DNA of 5,729 bases, taken from NCBI GenBank assembly GCA_947631305.1, contig CANRKV010000108.1:1-5729 (forward strand). Reading direction: 5' to 3'. Shown piece after piece: positions 1-4,563 of this stretch (the stretch's first letter is position 1; the number at the start of each line of letters is the position of its first letter). A program made the position numbers and the translations under genes. The stretch is from an uncultured Jeotgalicoccus sp. GTDB taxonomy: Bacteria > Bacillota > Bacilli > Staphylococcales > Salinicoccaceae. The notes under the pieces were generated by a model. The model did no database searches, was not told where the DNA came from, and saw only the letters and a list, made by a program, of their open reading frames with translations.

Positions 1-533
1 GCTCTGTAAACTTTAGAAAGCGGCAGTCCGACTACGGTATTGTAATCACCTTTTATTTCTTTTACGAAGACAGCTCCAAAACTTTGAATGCCGTAACCTC
101 CGGCTTTATCATACGGTTCATCGGTATTAATATACTGCTCAATTTCATCTTCCGACAGGTCGTAAAACGTGACTTCTGTACAGTCCGAAATAATTTCCTC
201 AAAGCCTCTTGACTTTAATATGGCCGCGGAGTACACTTCATGAGTGCTTCCGGATAGAGCCGTTATCATTTGACGTGCGTCTTCAATTGTGGCCGGTTTT
301 TCATAGATTTTATTATTATAGCTGACAACTGTGTCGCATGTTAATAGAACTGAATCATCATCCACATTAAGAACCGCTGATTTTAATTTGGCAGTCTCAA
401 TCACTTTAGTTTTGGGATCGGTGCTGGTAATCTGTTTTTCATCGGCATTAGGAATGAGGATTTCATAATCCAGTCCTGCCTGTGTGAGTAATTCACGGCG
501 TCTTGGCGACTGTGAGCCCAGTATAAGTTTCAT
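1..533 (-). CDS. maf: Maf-family nucleoside triphosphate pyrophosphatase (dTTP/UTP type), C-terminus cut by window edge
   Basis: Reading the minus strand from ATG at 533 gives 177 codons that stay open to the left edge, so the gene is partial at its 3' end; only a short C-terminal tail should be missing, given a usual family length of about 190. Seen: the N-terminal LGSQSPRRRELL loop (residues 5-16), the central CDTVV segment with the presumed catalytic Asp67 followed by YEKP, the LSGSTHEVYSA segment (93-103), DKAGGYGIQ (142-150) and GDYNTVVGLPL (162-172). These are the hallmark blocks of Maf proteins, cytosolic enzymes that hydrolyse non-canonical or excess nucleoside triphosphates to the monophosphate plus PPi. 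SPRR rather than SPWR in the first loop favours the YhdE-like dTTP/UTP subgroup over the YceF-like m7GTP subgroup; this is inference. The start is supported by GGAGGT (rc of 541-546) seven bases upstream of the ATG. It is divergent from the DUF6176-like gene. Confidence 0.95.
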   Translation of the reverse strand, partial: MKLILGSQSPRRRELLTQAGLDYEILIPNADEKQITSTDPKTKVIETAKLKSAVLNVDDDSVLLTCDTVVSYNNKIYEKPATIEDARQMITALSGSTHEVYSAAILKSRGFEEIISDCTEVTFYDLSEDEIEQYINTDEPYDKAGGYGIQSFGAVFVKEIKGDYNTVVGLPLSKVYR

Positions 534-578
534 TTAGGATACCTCCGGTGTGTAAATTGAGTAAAAATATTCTTATCC

Positions 579-629
579 GTTGTCTTTGACCGTAAAAACG
601 TTATAATGGCGTTAAAGCAATTTCTTCAA
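579..629. promoter_or_regulatory. Candidate divergent promoters with overlapping -10 boxes (maf leftward, DUF6176-like gene rightward)
   Basis: Rightward: TTGTCT (580-585), 16-bp spacer, perfect TATAAT (602-607). Leftward: TTGAAG (rc of 624-629), 18-bp spacer, TATAAC (rc of 600-605). The two -10 boxes share 602-605, so polymerase could occupy only one direction at a time. A TTGACC at 586-591 is only 10 bp from the TATAAT and so is not its -35. The calls rest on hexamer matches in AT-rich DNA; the rightward one is the better of the two. Confidence 0.4.
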
Positions 630-656
630 ATAAAATACATATAAAAACTAATTAAT

Positions 657-681
657 TATAATAATACATAGGTTAAACCTA
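657..681 (+). promoter_or_regulatory. Second candidate -10 box plus 13-bp palindrome, possible operator
   Basis: A perfect TATAAT lies at 657-662 but has no convincing -35 at 16-18 bp. The perfect palindrome TAGGTT-A-AACCTA (669-681) starts about where transcription from that -10 would begin, which is a typical operator position. It lies 19-31 bp upstream of the ribosome binding site (AGGGGAG, 701-707) of the DUF6176-like gene. A 6-bp arm in AT-rich DNA can arise by chance, so the operator role is inference. Confidence 0.3.
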
Positions 682-712
682 AATAGATAGTCGTGTTAAG
701 AGGGGAGCAATC

Positions 713-1069
713 ATGAGAGTAGAATTGACGAAGTACAGAGTTAAAGAAGGTAAAAGCAAGCTGGTAGATGAATGGATTGAGTACATGCATAATCATATGG
801 ACGATGTTCTCATGAACCTCGAAGGCGAGAAAATGTTCGTTGAAACAATCTTCCGTGAAGCCTTTAATGATGTAGAATATTTATACTGGTACAGTGTCCA
901 GGATGATAATCTGTCAGAAGATAAAGTATCTAAAACTGACCTTGATGAAAGACATCTGGATTACTGGGAGAAATGTATTGATAAGACATTCAGACCTGAA
1001 GATATGAAGGCTGAAATCGTGATGATACCGGAACGTATCAGACGTGCGATGAAATATAATAATAATTAA
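713..1069 (+). CDS. Small DUF6176-like protein of unknown function
   Basis: 118 residues, starting at an ATG five bases after a clear ribosome binding site (AGGGGAG, 701-707). The protein is soluble and highly charged, with no signal peptide or membrane segment. Its N-terminal strand (VELTKYRVKEGKS), the central block LEGEKMFVETIFRE (36-49) and the aromatic segment VEYLYWYSVQ (54-63) match what I remember of the DUF6176 family found in staphylococci and bacilli; this is recalled, not searched. The alternating strand/helix pattern (KYRVKEGK..., DEWIEYM, then a YLYWYSV strand) is suggestive of a dimeric alpha-beta barrel of the monooxygenase/EthD type, but no catalytic residue can be named. It is a single-gene unit: divergent from maf, with its own candidate promoter, and closed by the terminator that begins inside its stop codon. 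Confidence 0.85.
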   Translation: MRVELTKYRVKEGKSKLVDEWIEYMHNHMDDVLMNLEGEKMFVETIFREAFNDVEYLYWYSVQDDNLSEDKVSKTDLDERHLDYWEKCIDKTFRPEDMKAEIVMIPERIRRAMKYNNN

Positions 1070-1101
1070 AAGGCAGCCCTTTGGGATGCCTTTTATTTTT
1101 T
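1068..1101. terminator. Bidirectional intrinsic terminator between convergent genes
   Basis: AAAAGGCA (1068-1075) pairs with TGCCTTTT (1087-1094), then a single G/A mismatch, then CCC/GGG closing a TTT loop. On the plus strand the stem runs into TTTTATTTTTT (1091-1101), ending the DUF6176-like transcript. On the minus strand the same stem is followed by TTTTAATTATTATTAT, so it can also end the ABC-F transcript, whose stop is at 1113-1115. Confidence 0.88.
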
Positions 1102-1112
1102 GAGTTGTCATG

Positions 1113-2615
1113 CTAACGGTCTTTCAATTGATTCTTCTGTTTAATCAGCCGCTGGAATTCTTCTTCCAGTTCCGGTGTGGAACCTTCTGCGAGATCACTG
1201 AGTACACGGGTAATTTGAGTTTCCAGTACAAGCAGCTCATCTTTCGATGGATTTCTCGGCGGTGGAGTATCGGGGTTAACAAGTTGCCGATTTTGAATAT
1301 TATACGAAACTGCAGCGATGCTTTCACGAAAACGTTTATCATGCGAGACTAAGATAATTAATCCCGGATAGCTTTTAAGCATTTCCTCAAGTGCCTCGAT
1401 TGAATGAACATCTAAAAAGTTTGTCGGTTCGTCGAGTATCAGCACCTGGCTGTTCGACATCAGCAATTTTACCAATTGAACTTTCACGCGTTCACCGCCG
1501 CTGATTACGGAAACTTTTTTATGAACTTCATCATTTTTAATATTTAAGCGGGCGAGGGCAGTTCTAACAGTAGTTTCATCATAATTGCTGGTGTTTTGAA
1601 TGTTTTCAAGAATGCTCGAATTCAAATCAAGCGATTCAAGCTGCTGATAAAAGTAGCCGACAGCAAGATTCGAGTTCTGATACTTATCATAAATATAGTT
1701 AAGCAAAGTAGTTTTACCTGAACCGTTCTTTCCAGTGATGCTTATTTTATCCGTTGCTTTTAAATAAAGTGAAGCGTCCTTAAGAAGTTCTCTGTTGTTC
1801 ATCGTTATATTTTCATGCTCGAGACGGATAATTGTTTTTCCGCCAAGTTTTTCAATATCCTGAGTGTAGAAAATGACCTGTTTTTCTTCTTCAGGTTTTT
1901 CTTTTTCCTCGAGCTGATCGAGACGTGTTTCCATACTTGTACGTACCTTATCTAACTTCTTCTGCATTTTATTAAAGTAGGGCGTTTCTTTAGTTACGTA
2001 TTTTTTTGTTTCCTTGTTGTATACTCTGTTAGCTAAAGCGGCCTGTCTGGATTTACTTTCAACGGCCTTCTCCAGATGCTGTTTTTCGCGGATATACTTG
2101 TCGTACTCAAGTTTGGCACGTTGTCTGTTGTGTGCTTCAATATCTTTGTAATGTGAGTAATTACCGGGATATATAACGATTTTTGTGTCTTCAATTGCCC
2201 ATATTTCATCCGCAACCTTATCGAGAAAATCACGGTCGTGTGATGCGATAATCTTAATTGCTTTCTTTTGCTTAAGTTCATCCTCGAGCCATGCTGCATT
2301 CGTTTCATCAAGATGGGTGGTGGGTTCATCCAGTAAAATGATACCGGCTGAACTTTTCAATCCTTTCTGCAGATAAACTTTTGTCGTTTCACCGCCGCTT
2401 TTATGAAAGTCATTGTTTTTCAGCTGCGGAATATAAGAGATGTGCTGCTCTGTATAAAGTGTACTGCTGTTAACCATGTGTTCCAGCAGCGTTGTTTTCC
2501 CGCTGCCGTTACGGCCGATCAGACCGATTGTCTTCGGGTCCTGTACAGTGATGTTTTCAATTGAAATAATTGTTTCACCGTTAATTTCTAAATTGATGTC
2601 ATTAAGATTCATCAT
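1113..2615 (-). CDS. Vga/Msr-class ABC-F ATPase (probable antibiotic-resistance ribosomal protection protein)
   Basis: 500 residues with two ATP-binding domains and no membrane segment, as in ABC-F proteins. NBD1: Walker A GRNGSGKT (34-41), Q-loop Gln64, signature SGGE (73-76), Walker B LLDEPT with Glu97, switch His126. The Q-loop-to-signature distance is very short, as in the Vga/Msr/Lsa group and unlike EttA/Uup. Charged linker about 153-246, expected to reach the ribosomal E site and peptidyl-transferase centre. NBD2: Walker A GKNGSGKT (295-302), Q-loop Gln324, signature SGGERVKV (372-379), Walker B LILDEP with Glu396, His425. Both catalytic glutamates are intact, so it looks active. The SGGERVKV block, the TPYFNKMQKKL linker piece and the C-terminal tail (LETQITRVLSDL... 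EEEFQ) closely resemble Vga(A) as I remember it. Vga proteins dislodge lincosamides, streptogramin A and pleuromutilins; this spectrum is inferred here. Start: ATG 2615, with a second ATG at 2612. It is expressed alone, behind an attenuator-like leader. Confidence 0.95.
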   Translation of the reverse strand: MMNLNDINLEINGETIISIENITVQDPKTIGLIGRNGSGKTTLLEHMVNSSTLYTEQHISYIPQLKNNDFHKSGGETTKVYLQKGLKSSAGIILLDEPTTHLDETNAAWLEDELKQKKAIKIIASHDRDFLDKVADEIWAIEDTKIVIYPGNYSHYKDIEAHNRQRAKLEYDKYIREKQHLEKAVESKSRQAALANRVYNKETKKYVTKETPYFNKMQKKLDKVRTSMETRLDQLEEKEKPEEEKQVIFYTQDIEKLGGKTIIRLEHENITMNNRELLKDASLYLKATDKISITGKNGSGKTTLLNYIYDKYQNSNLAVGYFYQQLESLDLNSSILENIQNTSNYDETTVRTALARLNIKNDEVHKKVSVISGGERVKVQLVKLLMSNSQVLILDEPTNFLDVHSIEALEEMLKSYPGLIILVSHDKRFRESIAAVSYNIQNRQLVNPDTPPPRNPSKDELLVLETQITRVLSDLAEGSTPELEEEFQRLIKQKNQLKDR

Positions 2616-2650
2616 AAAAAAATAGCCTCATTTCGTTGTCGAAATAAGGC
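2616..2650 (-). terminator. Leader (attenuator) terminator directly in front of the ABC-F start codon
   Basis: On the minus strand GCCTTATTTCG (2650-2640) pairs with CGAAATGAGGC (2635-2625) over 11 bp, with one U-G wobble, around the loop ACAA (2639-2636). The next bases are TA and then seven T residues (2622-2616), and the next base is the A of the ABC-F ATG. A terminator upstream of, not after, a gene, with no other minus-strand gene between it and a promoter, indicates attenuation. The 3' arm also contains GAGG (rc of 2626-2629), the only Shine-Dalgarno-like sequence for the ABC-F gene, 10 bases before the ATG, so the hairpin would also hide the ribosome site. On the plus strand the hairpin loses a pair and has no T-run. 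Confidence 0.88.
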
Positions 2651-2770
2651 CTCACCAAGTATAATACAATATATACAATCAGTGCCCCCCGAAAATTAAA
2701 GAGGGGAGCAGAATAATTGTGATAGAATTATATATTATAAATGAACTGCAGAGATTACCCTATTTCGACA
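2637..2770 (-). promoter_or_regulatory. Alternative antiterminator pairing (strand 2 with terminator 5' arm)
   Basis: UGUCGAAAUAGGGU (2770-2757) can pair with GCCUUAUUUCGACA (2650-2637) over 14 consecutive positions: 12 Watson-Crick pairs and 2 G-U wobbles. The target covers the entire 5' arm and most of the loop of the leader terminator, so the two structures exclude each other. If strand 1 were covered by a stalled ribosome, strand 2 would be free to form this helix and transcription would continue into the ABC-F gene. Confidence 0.62.
2683..2710 (-). repeat. Small hairpin in the ABC-F leader, C-rich arm against G-rich arm
   Basis: Minus-strand UGCUCCCC (2710-2703) pairs with GGGGGGCA (2690-2683) across eight positions, with one U-G wobble and a 12-nt loop. 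It sits between the anti-antiterminator and the terminator. There is no T-run after it, so it is not a terminator; it could be a pause or spacer element. On the plus strand the wobble becomes an A-C mismatch. Confidence 0.4.
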
Positions 2771-2778
2771 TAGTTTTT

Positions 2779-2822
2779 CGCATAATAAATACGCTTGAAT
2801 CGCATAATAAGTTTGCTTGAAT
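2779..2822. repeat. Tandem 22-bp direct repeat (two copies, 19/22 identical)
   Basis: Copies at 2779-2800 and 2801-2822 abut exactly. Both begin CGCATAATAA and end GCTTGAAT and differ at three positions (11, 13 and 14). The unit length is not a multiple of three. The pair fills most of the apical loop of the predicted anti-antiterminator, and the second copy ends at the base of its GACAUA stem. Confidence 0.85.
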
Positions 2823-2844
2823 ATGTCATAAGAAAAAGGATAAT
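2817..2844 (+). promoter_or_regulatory. Candidate promoter for the queG operon
   Basis: TTGAAT (2817-2822), 16-bp spacer, GATAAT (2839-2844; 5 of 6 matches). This would start transcription near 2851 and give a 5' leader of nearly 90 nt for queG. The bases are also used by the minus-strand leader structure, and the region is AT-rich, so the hexamer match is only moderate evidence. Confidence 0.35.
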
Positions 2845-2853
2845 TTATTTCAT
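2845..2853 (-). CDS. Candidate two-codon upstream ORF (Met-Lys-stop) in the ABC-F leader
   Basis: ATG-AAA-TAA on the minus strand, immediately 5' of strand 1 of the anti-antiterminator and within the internal loop between P1 and that stem. A strong Shine-Dalgarno-like GAGGTGA (2871-2865) precedes it, but the gap is longer than usual (11 bases from the end of that motif). An in-frame GTG at 2868 would give a seven-codon version, but it overlaps the GAGGTG and has no ribosome site of its own. A ribosome held here would cover P1 and the start of strand 1, which is where a regulatory stall would need to be. The placement is the main argument; coding is unproven. Confidence 0.35.
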   Translation of the reverse strand: MK

Positions 2854-2892
2854 TGTCCTGCAGTTCACCTCGTACGTGTATTTGTTACTTTC

Positions 2893-2921
2893 AATATAAA
2901 GCACATAAGAATAATTTGCAA
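2893..2921 (-). promoter_or_regulatory. Candidate sigma-A promoter for the ABC-F leader transcript
   Basis: Minus strand TTGCAA (2921-2916; 4 of 6 matches to consensus), 17-bp spacer, TATATT (2898-2893; 5 of 6). This predicts a transcript start near 2886-2885, 15 or so bases before the GAGGTGA motif. It is the only minus-strand match with ideal spacing that I found upstream of the whole leader structure, and it lies just in front of the divergent queG start. Confidence 0.55.
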
Positions 2922-2937
2922 ATAAAGGATGGGAATT

Positions 2938-4068
2938 ATGGACCGTCATGAATTTAAAAAACGCATAATTGAATATGCACATTCGATCGGTATCGACGAT
3001 ATCGGATTTACGACGGCCGAACCGTTCACTGAGTTTAAAGCTAAGCTTATTGATTACTATAAAAATGGCTACGAGTCAGGATTCGAAACCGGTACGATTG
3101 AAGAACGTACAAATCCTAAGGCAAGTCTGCCCAATGCCGAGAGTATTATCTCTATTGCTGTAGGATATCCGAATAAGCTGCGCAATGCGCCTAAATCGAA
3201 ACAGGGCGAACGCCGCGGTATTTTTGCGAGAGCGTCATGGGGAATGGATTACCATACGCTTTTAAGGAGCAGGCTCGAAAAACTTGAAACATTTATAAAT
3301 GAACTGGATCCATCTGTTGATTGTAAATCGATGGTGGATACAGGAGTCCTCAGCGATCGTGAAGTAGCACGCCGAAGCGGACTTGGTTTTACCGGAAAGA
3401 ATGGTTTTATTATTAACCCTAAGCTCGGAACGTATTCATACCTCGGTGAAATGATTGTAAGCTACCCATTCCCGGCAGATGAAGAACTGCTGGATTCATG
3501 CGGGGACTGCAACATTTGTGTAGACCGCTGTCCGACTGGTGCTTTGGTTGGTAACGGCCAGGTTGACTCTAAAAAGTGTATTTCATTCCTTACTCAGACC
3601 AAAGGATTTATGCCAATGGAGTATCGTTCTAAAATAGGGAACAGATTATACGGCTGTGATACGTGTCAGCAGGTATGCCCGCGTAATAAGGGGATTAATA
3701 CTGAACACCACGAAGATATTGTCCTTGAGCCGGAAATATTAAAACCTGAACTGACTGGACTGCTGCAGATTTCCAACAAGGAATTTAAAGAAACTTACGG
3801 ACACCTTGCGGGTGTATGGCGCGGCAAAAAGCCGATTCAGCGCAATGCAATAATTGCACTTGCTCACTTTAAAGAAACGGCAGCAATTGATATACTTAAA
3901 ACTATTGCCGAAACTGACGTACGTCCGGTCATTAAAGGAACAGCCTACTGGGCAATCGGGCAAATTTCAGGAGACACAGCACTTGATTATATTTATGAAC
4001 GATACGGCATTGAAACTGATGACGATGTAAAAAGAGAAATGCTTACAGGCATTCAAGAAGCGAGTTAG
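2938..4068 (+). CDS. queG: Epoxyqueuosine reductase
   Basis: Cytosolic, cobalamin-dependent iron-sulfur enzyme that reduces epoxyqueuosine to queuosine at position 34 of tRNAs with GUN anticodons (Asp, Asn, His, Tyr), the last step of the pathway. Counting from ATG 2938 (376 residues): N-terminal cobalamin-binding region with DYHTLLRSRLEKL (104-116); MVDTGVLSDREVARRSGLG (132-150), which carries the catalytic Asp134; FTGKNGFIINPKLGTYSYLGE (151-171); the first cysteine group C188xxCxxCxxxCP; then C214 and YGCDTCQQVCPRN with C240, C243 and C247, giving the eight cysteines for two 4Fe-4S clusters. The C-terminal part (about 295-376) is helical and HEAT-like, as in other QueG. An ATG at 2929 is in frame, but AAAGG touches it directly; AGGA (2926-2929) sits eight bases before 2938, so 2938 is preferred. 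It is the first gene of the operon with trmL. Confidence 0.97.
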   Translation: MDRHEFKKRIIEYAHSIGIDDIGFTTAEPFTEFKAKLIDYYKNGYESGFETGTIEERTNPKASLPNAESIISIAVGYPNKLRNAPKSKQGERRGIFARASWGMDYHTLLRSRLEKLETFINELDPSVDCKSMVDTGVLSDREVARRSGLGFTGKNGFIINPKLGTYSYLGEMIVSYPFPADEELLDSCGDCNICVDRCPTGALVGNGQVDSKKCISFLTQTKGFMPMEYRSKIGNRLYGCDTCQQVCPRNKGINTEHHEDIVLEPEILKPELTGLLQISNKEFKETYGHLAGVWRGKKPIQRNAIIALAHFKETAAIDILKTIAETDVRPVIKGTAYWAIGQISGDTALDYIYERYGIETDDDVKREMLTGIQEAS

Positions 4069-4083
4069 GAAGAAGGAAAAATA

Positions 4084-4551
4084 ATGAATCACGTTGTACT
4101 CTATCAGCCGGAAATACCGCAAAATACAGGAAACATCGCAAGAACATGTGTTGCAACAGGCACACCGCTCCATCTGATCAAACCTTACGGTTTCAGTCTG
4201 GAAGACAAGTATGTAAAACGTGCAGGTCTGGATTACTGGAAAGATCTTGAGCTTTATGAATACGACTCAATAGAAGAATTTTTTGAAAAGAACAAAGGAA
4301 ATTACTATATGATCTCCAAGTTCGGTAAAAAGAACTTTACTGATATGGACTACAGCAATTCTGAAGAAACTCATTACTTTGTCTTCGGCCGGGAAACAAA
4401 AGGGCTGCCGGACTGGTTAAAAGATGAGTATGAAGAATCGCTGATGAGAATACCGATGACAGACAAAGTCCGTTCGCTGAATTTATCTAATACGGTCGGC
4501 ATACTGGTATATGAAGCATTAAGACAGCAGGACTATCCAGGACTTCAATAG
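4084..4551 (+). CDS. trmL: tRNA (cytidine/uridine-34-2'-O)-methyltransferase TrmL
   Basis: 155 residues, the normal length for this compact SPOUT methyltransferase, which uses S-adenosylmethionine to methylate the ribose of the wobble base of tRNA-Leu isoacceptors. Seen: VVLYQPEIPQNTGNIAR (4-20), the conserved N-terminal block; FGRETKGLP (101-109) and IPM..VRSLNLSNTVGI (123-140), which together form the trefoil-knot SAM site. The start has AAGGA (4073-4077) six bases upstream. It lies 15 bp after queG, with no terminator between, so the two are co-transcribed. Other short SPOUT proteins (such as the TrmH group) are longer and lack this exact block order, so TrmL is the best call. Confidence 0.94.
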   Translation: MNHVVLYQPEIPQNTGNIARTCVATGTPLHLIKPYGFSLEDKYVKRAGLDYWKDLELYEYDSIEEFFEKNKGNYYMISKFGKKNFTDMDYSNSEETHYFVFGRETKGLPDWLKDEYEESLMRIPMTDKVRSLNLSNTVGILVYEALRQQDYPGLQ

Positions 4552-4563
4552 GAGGATTTTTTG

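Larger units (their letters stand above)
2754..2844 (-). promoter_or_regulatory. Anti-antiterminator hairpin (strand 1 with strand 2)
   Basis: In the minus-strand RNA, 2844-2837 (AUUAUCCU) pairs with 2761-2754 (AGGGUAAU) over 8 bp with one wobble. A U-U mismatch follows, then UUUC (2835-2832) with GAAA (2766-2763), a 4-nt bulge (2831-2828), and GACAUA (2827-2822) with UAUGUC (2772-2767). That makes 18 pairs in all. The helix is enclosed by the perfect 10-bp P1 stem (2867-2858 with 2751-2742). It buries the whole strand that could otherwise block the terminator, so this is the predicted default, OFF-state fold. Confidence 0.62.
2616..2886 (-). ncRNA. Putative cis-regulatory attenuator leader RNA of the ABC-F gene
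   Basis: This minus-strand leader of about 270 nt runs from a predicted start near 2886 to the ABC-F ATG. It contains, in transcript order: a Shine-Dalgarno-like GAGGTGA (2871-2865); arm P1 TGAACTGCAG (2867-2858); a two-codon ORF (2853-2845); strand 1 (2844-2822); an apical region with a tandem repeat; strand 2 (2772-2754); arm P1' CTGCAGTTCA (2751-2742); a C-rich/G-rich hairpin (2710-2683); and the terminator (2650-2616). Strand 2 can pair either with strand 1 or with the terminator's 5' arm and loop. This is the design of ribosome-mediated attenuators known upstream of other ABC-F genes such as Bacillus vmlR and Listeria lmo0919. Pairings were worked out by eye; no energies were calculated. 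The whole 320-bp gap shows no convincing ordinary gene. Confidence 0.7.

Noticed and set aside
586..607. TTGACC (586-591) with TATAAT (602-607) as a promoter.
   Set aside because: The spacer is only 10 bp, too short for a sigma-A promoter; TTGTCT at 580-585 with a 16-bp spacer fits better.
2719..2820. A 33-codon plus-strand ORF with a GTG start, a GAGGGGAG ribosome-site-like sequence 10 bases upstream (2701-2708) and a possible promoter (TTGTCG 2636-2641, TATAAT 2660-2665).
   Set aside because: The purine run is explained by the minus-strand hairpin 2683-2710, the -35-like bases lie in the terminator hairpin, the ORF crosses the 22-bp tandem repeat out of phase, and the predicted peptide has no recognisable features. 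Strand-specific RNA-seq and ribosome profiling would reopen it.
2755..2829. A 24-codon minus-strand ORF starting ATG 2829 inside strand 1 of the leader.
   Set aside because: There is no Shine-Dalgarno sequence: the upstream bases are a pyrimidine-rich run, and the ATG is mostly buried in the anti-antiterminator bulge and stem.
2837..2859. A plus-strand hairpin AGGATAA / TTGTCCT.
   Set aside because: It has only a 7-bp stem with a wobble, no T-run follows, and the same bases fit much better into the minus-strand leader fold.
2735..2866. A minus-strand frame open for about 40 codons through the leader, just after GAGGTGA.
   Set aside because: It has no ATG, GTG or TTG start in frame after its upstream stop; only a CTG would serve. 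The openness seems a side effect of base composition.
2938..3000. A preQ1 riboswitch or T-box upstream of queG.
   Set aside because: The 2616-2937 gap lacks the T-box sequence AGGGTGG and any recognisable preQ1 aptamer, and its plausible structures belong to the opposite strand.
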